This document shows, in pieces, positions 27,401 to 36,089 of a DNA stretch of 64,000 nucleotides (its first letter is position 1; the number at the start of each line of letters is the position of its first letter). Source of the stretch: Tachypleus tridentatus (Eukaryota > Arthropoda > Merostomata > Xiphosura > Limulidae); the NCBI RefSeq assembly GCF_004210375.1, contig NW_027467782.1:32477771-32541770 (forward strand). Reading direction: 5' to 3'. The notes beneath the pieces are model-generated. The model did not search any database. It was not told the DNA's origin and was given only the letters and a program-made list of their open reading frames with translations. The position numbers were made by a program, and so were the translations under genes.

Positions 27401-29463
27401 AAAATTTTATAACTCTAATTAGGTTTTTATTTCATCTAAACAAAATCATTATTGGTTTATCTGAAGGTTTTGTTTCTTGTTCATAATGAAAATAATTTAA
27501 TATATACATATACACTTGATCTTTTCTCATCTATCAAAAGTGAATCTGTATTTATAAAAAATTATTAATAGGCTTCTAAAGGGTATATAAGCACATTTAC
27601 TGAAATATCCTAGTGACAGTTTGTAATTTCTGTACATGTAAAGCTCACGAGCTGCATAAATGAATAAGTTTTCTTACCACAGAACATGGGGAAACCTCCC
27701 CTAAACTTACTCCCACCCAAAAAACTTTGTTCAAAATTTAAGGGTTTTATTTCTAAATGATAACTTTTGTAATAATAAATAAGGGGCCCTTAAAACAGGA
27801 CCATTTTAAACATACTTCTAAAAAAAGATCTTTGAATATAAAACCAGACAATGTTTATAGACATAGTGTGTCTTTAGCACAGGAATCTTTTGCACCACAG
27901 AATTCACCAAATACAATTCTTCCCTTCGAGAAAAAAATGTTGAAAGAAAATCTTTAAATGTTGCAGAATAGTTTATGATTTTGAGGAAAAAAAGCATTTA
28001 ATTTCAGTAATTGATGCAAAAAAATTACATCATGTACATCAAACCTGTCATATTAATTCCCTTGATAAAAAACAAGACATGTTATATACACAAAGGGGCA
28101 CAGTAAATATTTATATTATGAATAAATATACAAAATATAATCATATCAAAATTACACTAGTGTTCTATATATATATGTATTTAAAATGCTGGAAAGAATC
28201 AAGCCAACTTAAGGTGTATATAAGACACATTTATTCCACCATTCAATACCTCAATTATTGAACTACTTAATTCACATGACAGTTGTACATTAAAAAACTG
28301 TTTATAAGATTTGATTTTTTTACATACACCATTAGAACTTTAAAATACAAGAAATTTGAATATTTGTTGATGTTTTTAAGTAAAAAAAGTTAGCAACGTA
28401 ACTATTTTGTAATGACAAAACAGGAGAAGTGCTAATAAACATGCATCATGTAATAAATAATAAACAGAATCATAAACTCTTTTTAACTATTGAACAATGT
28501 AATAATACCTCTGTGGATTCCTCAATCTGAATATCAATTTCACTTGATATTGATCTCGCATCTTCAGCACTTTTATAAGTGCTGGACTCAGACTCTGAAT
28601 CTAACAGAAATAATAATAATAAAAACAATTAAAGAATACACAAAAATGGTAATTTTTTAATGTTGTTCACTGTTGAAATTAAAAGTAAATTGTAAGGAAA
28701 ATCTGGTTTTCTTATGTCCAAATGTTTTTTACTTTTCAAATATTAACCTTCAAAATGAACAAACAAACACTACCTACACTAACCAGTCTTTTATATCTGC
28801 CAGGTTACGTTTTCAATGAGATAATGACAAACTGTAGTTAGTGACCAATCAATCATAAAAAATGGCTCTAAATTAACTGTTTGTTGAATATAATCTCCTG
28901 TTAGCTGTAAATCGTTTTTTAGATATTTAAAAAAAAAATCAGACTCAAAACAATTATAAATGTCATTTAACTACAGTGTCTCTACAAATATTTGATTTGC
29001 CGTTCGTCACGTGAGTTATACCAGTTTCAGAGAATTTCACCACTAATGATTTAGCCTCGACAAGCGCAAATTGAGGGGTTAAATTCCCTAAAACTGGTAT
29101 AATGTTTCAACAAGTGGTGAATGAAATGAAAGATCTTACTTCATATTTATTATTTTAAATCCCTCTGGTAAGTAATTCACAAGAATAAATTCAGCACATT
29201 TTATGTACATATAAAACATTTTGTAGAACAGACAAAAGCACATTTTTCTTTAGAAAGTAACAGTTGAAATGATGATATTAAATCAAAATTATTAAACACA
29301 TATATAAAATGACAAGAAAAACTTGTACCATTACAACATGGAAAACATGTTTCTTTTTCAATATTTGTCTTGAAATATTTAATATTCTTATTCTGTACTT
29401 ACCTGCTAAACTTCTTTGGCCTGATGTTGAAATGATGGCCCTCATTTTCTTAATGTTGAACAG
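448..29463 (-). CDS. Anoctamin (TMEM16 family) gene, N-terminal half, 15 exons
   Basis: Membrane protein of the TMEM16/anoctamin family (calcium-activated chloride channels and lipid scramblases). Fifteen exons with GT/AG borders are recognisable: 29403-29463, 28509-28600, 27228-27383, 24210-24305, 17040-17188, 15736-15857, 12357-12412, 11971-12074, 10191-10325, 9570-9733, 8284-8366, 6562-6632, 5483-5562, 1767-1937 and 448-484. Start is ATG 29445-29443. The roughly 520 encoded residues give, in order: an acidic/serine-rich N terminus; the dimerisation region (TDFVLVYK at about 57-64, [15 protein letters not shown] at about 105-119, [17 protein letters not shown] at about 188-204); TM1 ([16 protein letters not shown] onward, from about 274); a Cys-rich loop ([18 protein letters not shown]); TM2 ending in FMELWKR; a cytoplasmic loop with [10 protein letters not shown]; then TM3 and TM4 (VGVIVYRIS, then [12 protein letters not shown]). 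Family members run 850-1000 residues, so the pore and calcium sites lie off the left edge. The loop resembles the ANO1-7/9 group rather than ANO8 or ANO10; channel versus scramblase cannot be decided. Confidence 0.93.
658..740 (-). repeat. tRNA-derived SINE head fragment
   Basis: Read on the minus strand it starts GGCCTAGTGGTCAGTG (A-box-like) and contains GGTTCTAATCC (B-box-like) followed by a CA-rich stretch, the arrangement of a tRNA-derived Pol III promoter. Different head from the main SINE family in this window. Confidence 0.5.
1011..1207 (-). repeat. Main SINE family, 5'-truncated copy
   Basis: Starts (minus-strand 3' end) with a TTGG/TTTG tail, then the family body (GGGAAGGCAG, CTACTCTTTTACCAA, GATTGAC, CCATGGCTGAAA). 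The tRNA-like head is missing. Confidence 0.85.
1557..1676. repeat. Imperfect tandem duplication rich in AT/AC
   Basis: Two roughly 60-base units, each containing TATACATATATACACACAC and a following CAGGTA(C/T)TTGAT block. Microsatellite-like. Confidence 0.6.
1767..1937 (-). CDS. Anoctamin exon 14, TM3-TM4
   Basis: 57 codons: [20 protein letters not shown], then [19 protein letters not shown] and [12 protein letters not shown]. Matches the family blocks (V)IG(V/I)I(V/I)YR and T..TA..INL..I. Phase 0 at both ends, GTAGGT donor. Confidence 0.94.
1938..5482. other. Intron between anoctamin exons 13 and 14
   Basis: 3.5 kb, AT-rich. Holds a 28-base A run near 2443-2470 and the Penelope-type hairpin (2738-2950). 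The rest, 2951-5482, shows no recognisable gene or repeat. Confidence 0.75.
2738..2950. repeat. Penelope-type terminal hairpin, hammerhead-like apex
   Basis: Arms 2821-2849 and 2918-2946 are inverted repeats of 29 bases with a single mismatch (arm core GATGGCTGGTATGG). The loop contains CCTGAAGG, a short stem region and GGTGAAAC, resembling the CUGANGA...GAAA core of hammerhead ribozymes known from Penelope-like retroelements (Cervera and de la Peña). The left flank carries the motif also found at 49956, 57590 and 61110 (CATGATGATGAGG / inverse). Core is degenerate, so catalysis is doubtful. Confidence 0.6.
5483..5562 (-). CDS. Anoctamin exon 13, TM3 start; frame does not join
   Basis: Two frames each look like part of this exon: the first half reads [12 protein letters not shown] in one frame (family: EP..PFWKR), the second half reads [13 protein letters not shown] in another (start of TM3). 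Exon 12 leaves two bases and exon 14 starts in phase 0, so a length of 82 rather than 80 would fit. Either an indel in the sequence or assembly, or allelic damage. Splice sites (AACAG acceptor, GTGAGT donor) look normal. Confidence 0.75.
5840..6045 (-). repeat. Main SINE family, internally deleted copy
   Basis: Body is present from the 3' end through GGGATTGACCATCACATTATAA, then jumps directly to TTACGAGTCG...CCTTAACC of the tRNA-like head. The segment containing the B box is missing, so this copy cannot have been transcribed from its own promoter after the deletion. Confidence 0.85.
6562..6632 (-). CDS. Anoctamin exon 12, TM2-TM3 loop
   Basis: Encodes [20 protein letters not shown] then FITG, matching the loop block RPEY.A........N.ITG of the ANO1-7/9 group. 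Ends with two extra bases before GTAAGA, which do not connect in frame to exon 13 as read. Confidence 0.88.
7540..7770 (-). repeat. Main SINE family, nearly full copy
   Basis: TGTTTGTTTTGAATTTTGC at the 3' end, full body, CACGGCTGAAAGGGCGAGCA, and part of the tRNA head to GCAAACCCGCAACCCTC. Head is cut at the anticodon region. Confidence 0.9.
8284..8366 (-). CDS. Anoctamin exon 11, end of TM2
   Basis: Encodes [20 protein letters not shown] then ATNFDTLE, matching A..F.E.WKR.......WD...F. First codon Ala is split across the intron, consistent with exon 10. Confidence 0.95.
9570..9733 (-). CDS. Anoctamin exon 10, Cys-rich loop and TM2 start
   Basis: Encodes [17 protein letters not shown], a cluster of cysteines to GQTC, then [20 protein letters not shown]. 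The cysteines match the disulfide-bonded extracellular TM1-TM2 loop; HLFDN.A.VFF..FM.LW is the TM2 signature. Acceptor polypyrimidine tract is a run of T; GTAAGT donor. Confidence 0.97.
10191..10325 (-). CDS. Anoctamin exon 9, TM1
   Basis: Encodes [20 protein letters not shown] and on through [17 protein letters not shown]. This YFG.KI.LYFAWLG.YT.MLIPA block is diagnostic for anoctamins and forms the first membrane segment. Confidence 0.97.
11971..12074 (-). CDS. Anoctamin exon 8
   Basis: Encodes [20 protein letters not shown] then [15 protein letters not shown], matching the pre-TM1 block L...WA.....FK.QPLD.I. Leaves two bases, completed by G of exon 9 to give Lys. Confidence 0.9.
12357..12412 (-). 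CDS. Anoctamin exon 7
   Basis: Short exon encoding [18 protein letters not shown], matching the family block GI..LL..G.Y.AAYPLHDG. TTCAG acceptor and GTCAGT donor. Confidence 0.88.
14745..14990 (-). repeat. Main SINE family, diverged copy
   Basis: Recognisable by TTGAGGACTATCTGTGCTAG, GGGAAGGCAGCTAATCATCA, CTACTCTTTTACCAATGAAT and the head remnant AACCCTCAGACT. More substitutions than the copies near 62-63 kb, so older. Confidence 0.85.
15736..15857 (-). CDS. Anoctamin exon 6
   Basis: Encodes [20 protein letters not shown] followed by [13 protein letters not shown], matching the family block FFxPAQRxRIVxxIL. The preferred donor is GTGAAA at 15735, since it leaves one base and joins exon 7 in frame as HLARITKL; a GC donor four bases earlier would create an immediate stop in exon 7. 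Confidence 0.88.
16672..16937 (+). repeat. Main SINE family, old diverged copy
   Basis: B-box-like GGGTTCAAATCCC at about 16711, then a heavily mutated body ending in CTAAATTAGGGATGACTAAC and a CAAAAT...AACCAAAC tail. Confidence 0.75.
17040..17188 (-). CDS. Anoctamin exon 5
   Basis: Encodes [20 protein letters not shown], then a less conserved stretch ending [12 protein letters not shown](Y). Basic, cytoplasmic. GTAAGT donor with two bases left over, completed by the first base of the next exon to give Tyr. Confidence 0.88.
17520..17840 (+). repeat. Possible third copy of an uncharacterised dispersed repeat
   Basis: Shares short blocks in the same order with 25590-26030 and 36090-36540 (CAATTTGTAAA, GTGTGGCAAG, GCTCTGTA, GAAGG, then an AT-rich tail). 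Alignment by eye only. Confidence 0.3.
18066..19366 (+). mobile_element. Tigger/pogo-type DNA transposon, decayed transposase
   Basis: Intronless, interrupted coding remnant. N-terminal part reads [18 protein letters not shown] with a following CENP-B/HTH-like region ([17 protein letters not shown]), typical of Tigger/jerky transposases. The DDE-domain block [20 protein letters not shown] at about 18693-18752 is the hallmark of this group, and the end ([20 protein letters not shown], then LAAFFNQ) matches the usual C terminus. Many stops and frame changes; terminal inverted repeats not located. A SINE begins directly at its 3' side. Confidence 0.88.
19367..19651 (+). repeat. Main SINE family, full-length copy
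   Basis: Complete: A-box region CAGCATGGCCAGGTTGTTAA, CACTCGTAATC anticodon arm, B box GAGTTCAAATCCCC, body, and A-rich tail. Anticodon arm carries a short duplicated CGTAAT. Inserted at the end of the Tigger relic. Confidence 0.92.
22430..22746 (+). pseudogene. Possible C2H2 zinc-finger relic
   Basis: Reads [19 protein letters not shown] then [15 protein letters not shown], resembling a C2H2 finger plus linker (KPFKC...[14 protein letters not shown]) with the first cysteine and final histidine altered; upstream VQHSHERIY recalls another linker. Short and degenerate, could be coincidence in AT-rich DNA. Confidence 0.3.
24210..24305 (-). CDS. Anoctamin exon 4
   Basis: 32 codons, [20 protein letters not shown] then [26 protein letters not shown]...KMPIKE is one of the best conserved N-terminal blocks of anoctamins. 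GTAAGA donor, phase 0 at both ends. Confidence 0.95.
25590..26030 (+). repeat. Uncharacterised dispersed repeat, copy A
   Basis: Aligns by eye over about 440 bases with 36090-36540 in the same orientation: shared blocks include GCAATTTGTGAAA/GGTAATTTGTGAAA, GATTTTCT(T)A, TTTATGGC, GAAGGCT(A/T)TAAA, AGAGAGGAGA/AGAGAGACTT, a GA(G/T)GATTTTTT block and ATCAAAGT. No coding potential, no known family recognised. Confidence 0.55.
26315..26428 (-). repeat. Second tRNA-derived SINE family
   Basis: On the plus strand it runs GTTTGTTTGTTTTAGAGCAA, GAGCTATCTGCTGTGTCC, CCTGGATTTTAGTGTT, CTTATCACTATCCCACCAGG, i.e. a tRNA-like head followed by a short body and TTTG tail in reverse orientation. Related copies lie at 34989-35046 and 35469-35566. 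Confidence 0.75.
27228..27383 (-). CDS. Anoctamin exon 3
   Basis: 52 whole codons, [20 protein letters not shown] through [21 protein letters not shown]. Matches the start of the anoctamin dimerisation domain, where family members carry an acidic/aromatic patch followed by (I/V)D(Y/F)VLVY. Phase 0 at both ends. Confidence 0.9.
28509..28600 (-). CDS. Anoctamin exon 2, acidic/Ser-rich N terminus
   Basis: Encodes [19 protein letters not shown] then [11 protein letters not shown], about residues 15-45, probably disordered and phosphorylatable. TTAG acceptor and GTATTA donor; phase 1 in and phase 0 out both join. Not conserved in sequence; identified by position and phase. Confidence 0.75.
29016..29102. 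repeat. Small palindromic MITE-like element
   Basis: Arms 29016-29041 and 29077-29102 are inverted repeats (TTATACCAGTTT...), about 22 of 26 bases matching, around a 35-base centre. Flanking TA could be a Tc1/mariner-type target duplication. Confidence 0.5.
29403..29463 (-). CDS. Anoctamin exon 1 (start codon)
   Basis: ATG at 29445-29443 opens [14 protein letters not shown] and ends one base into a codon at a GTAAGT donor, matching the phase of the next exon. A possible AG acceptor lies just right of 29463, so an upstream non-coding exon may exist; otherwise these bases are simply 5' UTR. Start choice rests on the clean phase join and on no upstream homology. Confidence 0.7.
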
Positions 29464-31116
29464 CTAATCTGGATAACCAAATGTGACATTTACAGAAACT
29501 TTAAGACACACTACACTTGCTAAAGGTAACCATATATTATTATTATTATTTATTCAACCAAATTACTCAATCTGTGTGAAGTTAGGGGCTTTCTTGAACT
29601 GTGCTCTCAGTATAGTCATTCTGTAAAACTGTTGTGATACAACTTGTCATCTACACTATTATTATTTGAAGCATCAAAGTAGGTGGCTGGAATTTTGTAG
29701 TTCGGAGTTCTGTACAGCAAGATGACTCCATAAACTTCAACTGTATAACTTAAATGTTGTGCACCACTTTAAACAGTTATAGAAATACTGACACATTATC
29801 CACAAAACCATTTATTTATAAAGAACATGTGCAAGCACTGTGATAAGTGAAATGCATGAGAATGAAGACAACTAGCCCAAGTTACAGCAGAAATAGCCAA
29901 AGCTAGAATATTCACAAATGATGATGACCTAACATGGTGCAACACTCAACTTTGAAGATGTTAAGGAAAAAGATACATGTTTGAAACTAATTATTCAGTA
30001 GATCAAAAATAGTGTAGAAAAACTCTCAATTCCAACATTTTTTAAGTACAACCTTAAGAAAATGATGCACTTGGCAGTCCAGGGTCGTAGATGTTTTACA
30101 CCCGATGGGGGGAATGATTTTTCTAACCACTTATGTGGACTGTTCAATTTGCAAATTGGTAATCTCTGATTACGTGAACCTGAGAGCGATAAACATGCAG
30201 TCACAAAGTAATCTTGTTGCCACAATACTTGCATGTATACTTAGGCCTACTGACTGATACTTACGAATTATCGCTTAGATCGAAAAGCTTAGAAGCACGC
30301 CTATATTAAAGATATATTATTTATATAATTAGGCCTATATTAGGCCTAATTATGTAATTCGATTGGTAAGAATCACAAGAAAAACACAACTTGTAGGCTT
30401 GTGATGCAATAAAACAATTCAAAAGACTAAACTAAAATAAATCTAATTAACTTAAGATACGATTTAATGCGAAAAATACCTTTAAAATACTCTTTATAAA
30501 AAATTTGTTTTCTACAACTAGAACGTTCGATTATCTTTCAAATCGTAACGATGAAGCTTAAGGAACAAACGAAGGCAACTGCGCAGGTTCGAAAAGAAGA
30601 CATGCGCATTGCATACGACAGAAAATATGACGTTCGCCTTTGTCATTATTTTACAGCAGTAATATTGTTGTTTATCTGTTAAATAGCCATTAAAATTAAA
30701 ATTTGCAAATAACAATTGCGTCAAACTCTATTTTTAGATAAAGATTGAAATTTTCTCGCGACAACTAATAATCTGTAATTGAGTTACCACATAAAATCCT
30801 CTACAAAAATTAAACTTCGATAATTATGCACTGTACTTTTATATGTATGTAAAAACAGTTCGTTTGGGTTGAGAACTTTTTTTTTATGTAAAGAAACAAA
30901 CAACGTTTTGACCTTCCTTGGTTATCGTCAGAGTTACAAAGAAAAAAAGAAGTAACGTTTTCGTAAATTTGGTTTTTAGATTTCCCACCGTAAACAGAGT
31001 TTGATAATTCATTATACAACTTTGCAACGAGAATATAATAATAACACCTAAAATGATTTCAAGACAACAAGCACTGTCATCGGAAATTTGAAATTGTTTC
31101 TTTTTTTTTTTTTTTG
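29464..31116. other. Upstream region of the anoctamin gene
   Basis: Expected to hold the promoter and any non-coding first exon, but no element could be assigned with confidence. CpG dinucleotides are more frequent at about 30530-30640 than in the introns, the most plausible promoter area. A Penelope terminal fragment lies at 30848-30945. Confidence 0.4.
30848..30945 (-). repeat. Penelope-type terminal fragment with hammerhead-like core
   Basis: On the minus strand: CTGACGA, a helix-II-like AACC..AAGGAA..GGTC, then AAAACGTTG, followed by GTTCTCAACCCAAACGA. The CUGANGA and helix-II arrangement matches Penelope hammerhead motifs; the second core box is altered. A different subtype from the hairpin at 2821. 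Confidence 0.5.
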
Positions 31117-31244
31117 CACCCTAGTGGCACTGAAGTATATCTGACGACTCGCACCGGTAGAAACCGGGTTTTGAATCATGTAGTGGGCAAAGCATAGATA
31201 GCCCGTTGTATAGCTTTGTGCTTACTTCTAAACAAACCAAACCA
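31117..31244 (+). repeat. Third SINE type (short, TTCTAAACAAACC tail)
   Basis: CCCTAGTGGCACTGAAGTAT, ACCGGGTTTTGAATCATGTA (B-box region), then GATAGCCCGTTGTATAGCTT and a CTAAACAAACCAAACC tail. Same family as 51447-51573 and more diverged pieces at 50582, 54465 and 56511. Confidence 0.75.
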
Positions 31245-31295
31245 AAATATTTTGCCTTTAATAAACAGTAACACGTTACCTGTTTTGTTTTGTAT

Positions 31296-31385
31296 TTAAA
31301 CAGGAATGCATGACTTGCTTCGTTTTTCAACAAAAAATGCATGACTGTTGTTTTCTCTTCAACAAGAATGCATGACTTGTTTGGC
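31296..31385. repeat. 31-bp tandem repeat, three units
   Basis: AATGCATGACT begins at 31305, 31336 and 31367, a period of exactly 31, each preceded by CAACA(A/G)-like sequence. Directly adjoins the CR1 3' end on the right. Confidence 0.75.
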
Positions 31386-31424
31386 AAAAACAAACAAACA
31401 ACGTTTTACCCATAATTCACAACT

Positions 31425-32345
31425 ACTGACTAAGACGTAGTAAAAACAAACACTCCAACATATCCTGAAAGGTGACATCTACTCTGCCAATGTTTATACT
31501 TGGGTTCCTTTGTCTTACAATTCTCACTGTTAAGTATGAATAAAGATGATGCATCAACTTTATCAATTCTTTTTACAATCTTAAACACCTCTATCATATC
31601 ACATCCCTCCTTCAATTCTTTTTTTTAAGAGAAGGCAGAATGAGAGATTTCAGCCACTCCTCATATGACTACTCCATCCTAGACATCTTTCTAGTAACTC
31701 AACTTTGAACCCCTTCAAAAATTTAAAGCCCTTCCAAAGATAAGGATACCAAGACTGAACACAGTACTTCAAATATGATATAACTAATGAATCATACAAT
31801 GAAATAATAACTGCTTTAGACTGATATTGAAAATCTCTGTTGATATAACCTAAAATTTTATTTGCTCTACCACCAGCAATAACACAATGCTTGGATAGCT
31901 TCTGAGACTGATCAGCTATTATATTAAGATCCCTTTTTCTCTATTGTTTAGATTATTCCCATCCAAATTATTATTCATATAATGATAATCCAGTGGCATT
32001 ATTTTACATTTATTATAATAAAATCCCATCTGCCATTCATTTTCCCAATTCACTGAATGATACAAATATTTCTGTAAATCAGCAGCATTCTCTTCACAGG
32101 CAGTAACACCCTATGCCTTAATGTAATCTGCACATTTAATTATTTATTGACCATTCTTTCATCTGTGTCATGGATGCATATCAAAAGGAGCAAAGGTCCT
32201 AAGACTTGAACCCTGAGGTACCTCATTTGTGACATTAATCTAGTTTGGTTGAACTACATTTGTGACAATCCTTTCTTCCTGATCTACTCTTACTCTCATC
32301 AACACAAATAGTAACCTTTTTAAAGTGTAAAGCTTTAGAAACTAG
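31425..32345 (-). mobile_element. CR1-like LINE, C-terminal RT part, broken
   Basis: Minus-strand reading, with several stops and frame changes, follows the CR1-type reverse transcriptase: QPN then INVTNEVPQGSSL (about 32215-32255, RT motif VPQGS.L), the FADD region as CADYIK, then WQMGF-like text, DLNIIADQSQKLSKHCVI, ANKILGYINRDFQYQSKAV, LKYCVQSWYPYL, and finally CDMIEVFKIVKRIDKVD, the usual run-up to the CR1 C terminus. The 5' part is absent, as is usual for LINE copies. Confidence 0.85.
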
Positions 32346-33189
32346 AACAGTTAATTCTAATCATCATTAAATGCTGAAACAAATGTAGTACAAAGTGATA
32401 TTTGATGAAAATGTTTTCATTTTTCAAAAGGGTTCCTCTTGAATTTTTTATTAAGAACAGAATCTACTTGTTAGTGGTGATTCAGGTTGTTGCTGCACTT
32501 TGTTATAACATGTATGGTATAAGCCAGATTATTTTTATTCATTCTCGGTGGATAGGAAATATCTGTAATATCACTTTACACGTGATGTGGAATAAGTGAT
32601 TAATGAAGATCGTTTGTGTTAATTTTTACAGTAACTGGATATTTACATTGATTCAATTCAGTTGTTTGTTCCACGTATTTTGCCAAGTGTATCTATATTA
32701 TTGGTATCTGTATGAGGCATGATTTATTCACCATTTTACGAAAATTACAGATCTGATTACTTAACATCTTTCAATGTGCTTTCTGTTGTCAGATGTTCTG
32801 ACTATAAAAGATGCAACCAAGGTTTCCCTGAAGGAGAGAGATATTTATGTAGCTTATCTTCTACAATGCAGAATTTTTTCGTATTGATAGTTCTTGTGTT
32901 ATGTCAGTTACTCTTTCAGGAATTATTAGCGATATTTTAACTTAAACCATAAAATGTACTATTTCTATTGAGAATACCTTCGTCAATTAAATAACACAAC
33001 ATAAAGAAACCAAAACACTTTCATTTGAACCAAAGTCTTATCAGTCACAGAAGTGAAAAATTGTGATGGCATAAAACAGGAAAATAATTTATCCCCAATC
33101 CTGATTGTGTCTTGGGTAAAAAGGACCAGTCCAGGAATGAAAGTTAAATGATACAACATCCTGTGGACAGTCAGCACAAACTATTCTAA
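32346..33189. other. Intergenic, nothing recognised
   Basis: AT-rich sequence without gene or repeat evidence. ORFs of about 65-73 codons have no homology. Confidence 0.5.
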
Positions 33190-34988
33190 CTGGCAATGTC
33201 CATAGGTCAGCAGCAACAAAAAATAAACTTTCAGGTAAAGGCGAGACATCACATACGAGACTCAGATCACAAACAAGTGTTGAAAAATGGCATGTTATGC
33301 AACCTTAACATACCAGTACCCAAAGACCCCAAATTAACTTGAGGAATTTGGAAAGTAAAGGAACTGAAAAAATATTTTGTTGTATCAGATGGTAGTCAAT
33401 ATGGCCATCTTTTACAAGGAAGATGCAAAAATATTTCCCAAATAGCCAGATCGAAATACATGTTATGGTTGGCACTTAAGATTGAAGTGGATTCAACCTC
33501 TTCTCAATCCACCATTGTCAATGTGTGTCATTTTTGTAGCTAAATATCCATCACAGAACAAAGCAAAAACCGAGAAAGACACATAGTAACCTTAAAAATT
33601 AAATGCTTGTACTATGCAAAGAACTGCATAACCTCCATACCTGTAGCTTAACTTCTGGATAGCTGGGTGTGCCACGTCAAATCATGCTGCCTCCACAGAG
33701 GTGACTAAAGATGAAATAGAAGAAGTAGCCACTTATGAATGTACTGCAGAAACAGGAACAGGATGCAAATCTAGTGCTATCAACAGGACCCAATAATGGA
33801 ATGGAACAAATCATTGCTAATACCTTGAGTAACATGACAATTGAAGAGAATGCCAAGAATTGTAAATCTGTTATATCCTAATGGAATGCATCCCTTGCCA
33901 AAACCAGGCATAACCAATCAACTATTTTGTTAGAACAATCTGTCTTGGTTTAACCTGTTCAGTGCCACAGATGAGATAACTCGTTCAAGAAGATCAATAG
34001 CACAGTGCCATGGACAAGTTAATTTGTTCAATAATACTGAGCTTCAACGCTACATCTCAGCATCATACATGCATTTGACCTACTTACAAATTGTTTCACT
34101 TTTGATCCAATGGTGCACAGTGCTAGGCAATGAAGGTGATGAAAAAAGCTTATATGATTCAATAGAACCAATGTGACACTGATGCTAGTCTGATGGTAAA
34201 AACCTCGAACTGCAGCACCTGACCCTTGTGCACAAAAAATGCTGATAGTGTTGGTGTACCACCACTGTGGTAATGTGCAAAATGGAACCAACTACAAAAA
34301 ACTTGGACATCCACAATCCCAGCAAAATAAATGGAAACTCAGAATGAGGAATGAGCAACTTGTGTACCTTAGAAAATCTAAGTATTGATACAGATGAGAA
34401 AGATTAACAACTAGACACCAATTCCTTGTCTTCTTAGGACCAATAATTGATGGAAATAAAGCCCTGAAAGAACTAGTACTCTTCTTACCCCAACACCAAC
34501 CAAACTCTGATAGCCACAAGTTCTAAAGTCTGAAGATCTGCAGGTAATGGATATGCTACAGGTTTGATTGATAATGACAAGGAAGGTGTAAAGTAAGTGA
34601 CTAACCCTTATTTAAGGATATGGAGTTCCCACAGATCCTTGGTTAAGGTTACTACACGTCCAAAAATTCTTAGGGCTAAGTTGCCACAGAACCTGAAGGT
34701 AGAAAATGATCACTGATGCTGCTGGCAGCATTCAGACCAAGCAGCAGAAGCCTTGGATATGAAAAGAATCTATTTTGGTACCAATGTAAGAAGAGGCTAA
34801 TGCCAGGTGGTCAGGACCCTTGAAGAGGCACAGATGTATAATCTTTTGTAAGTGCAATGAAACATGACACATCAACAATGACAAAGATGAATGTAACAGC
34901 ATGTGTGCATGCTTACAATGAGTTCAACTTGTCTTCAGTGAAATTGCTGATCCTGAGAACCTTCCAACAGTTTGTTGTCAGGAAAAAA
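33190..34988. other. Unclassified block, less AT-rich
   Basis: Composition is visibly different from the flanks, purine-rich on the plus strand. A minus-strand stretch at 34028-34519 stays open for 163 codons apart from one stop, but its product is low-complexity and unrecognised. Probably an old, unclassified repeat. Confidence 0.35.
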
Positions 34989-35046
34989 CACATTGGATTT
35001 TAAAAGTTGTAAGTCCATAAACTTTCCACTATCCCACCAGAGGCCA
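34989..35046 (-). repeat. Second SINE family, head fragment
   Basis: ACATTGGATTTTAAAAGTTG followed by CCACTATCCCACCAGAGG, matching the head of the element at 26315-26428. Confidence 0.5.
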
Positions 35047-35468
35047 TTGACCTATTCAGGTTAACTACAAACTCCACCTTAGAACCCTTACGTTTGAGAA
35101 ACAGATGCATTATTTAAGAGTTGGGATGAGTTTTCATGTAGCAGTGGTTGGCTAAATCACATAGTTCCAACAACCTTGATGGATAAGTCATAACTGTTCC
35201 TTCATGTTACTGAGTAGCAAAGCTCTTTGCATAAAACACAATGTTATAGATGGAGAAAAAAACTAAATATTTGCTTCCAGGCCTTTCAGCCATCAAGTAA
35301 GGTGTGCAGGCTCAAAAGTAATCAGGGAAAAGACCCAAAACATCATACCCTTAATGAACCAAATGAAGAAAACACTTTTGAAGCAGCTTATCCGAAAGTG
35401 GCCTGCTTGTGTATTTCTTTTAAAGACTGTATTTATTACCATTGTTTGGGACAACATTTAATTAGGTA

Positions 35469-35566
35469 AGTTTGTTTCGTTTGAGCAAACCAGCATTGAG
35501 CTATCTGGAAAACTGAACCTGAAATTCCAGTGTTTTAAATCAGTAAACTTACCACTGTCCCACGAA
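35469..35566 (-). repeat. Second SINE family, diverged copy
   Basis: GTTTGTTTCGTTTGAGCAAA, GAGCTATCTGG, AATTCCAGTGTT and CTTACCACTGTCCCACGAAG in the order of the copy at 26315. Confidence 0.65.
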
Positions 35567-36089
35567 GAGACTGAAAAGCTAACAGGCCAAAGGAAGTTGC
35601 AGCAAAAAACTATTCTAAATTCTTTCCGGAACGTCAAGAAGCACCCATAATTGCAGCCTCAGAGCCTCACCTTCCAAAAAAACACCAAATTAAATATATT
35701 TTTCAATATCACAATAAACAAAATCACTGAAAATTAGTTTGATAATAAATTTTTCTTTTAAAAAAATAAACCAAGTGACATGAAGAATGCTAAAAGTATC
35801 TCTGAAAAATTACAGCACTGGAAAACCCATTAGTGATACTGTCAAGCAAAAGTGGTAACTTTATCTGATTAAGATGTTTACATGAAGAACCAGGATACCA
35901 ACTGATGTAGATGGAGAGTGTAACGAGACAAATATCACTTAGGGCAATTAAGTGTGATATAAAAGAATGGAGCAAGCAAGAAAATAATCAGACCAATGCT
36001 TTGATAGACAAATGAAGAAATGCTGGCAGTCAAGAATAGCTGTAGTGTGAGAGGAGGTATGTTTTGGAAACAATACATGTAATTTAAAC

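Larger units (their letters stand above)
24306..29402. other. Introns between anoctamin exons 1 and 4
   Basis: Spaces 24306-27227, 27384-28508 and 28601-29402. Contain a dispersed repeat copy (25590-26030), a second-family SINE (26315-26428) and a small palindromic element (29016-29102); otherwise AT-rich DNA with no gene evidence. Confidence 0.7.

Noticed and set aside
34028-34519. Minus-strand frame open for 163 codons with one stop
   Set aside because: Product has no recognisable domain and lies in the same type of biased block; no splice or start support.
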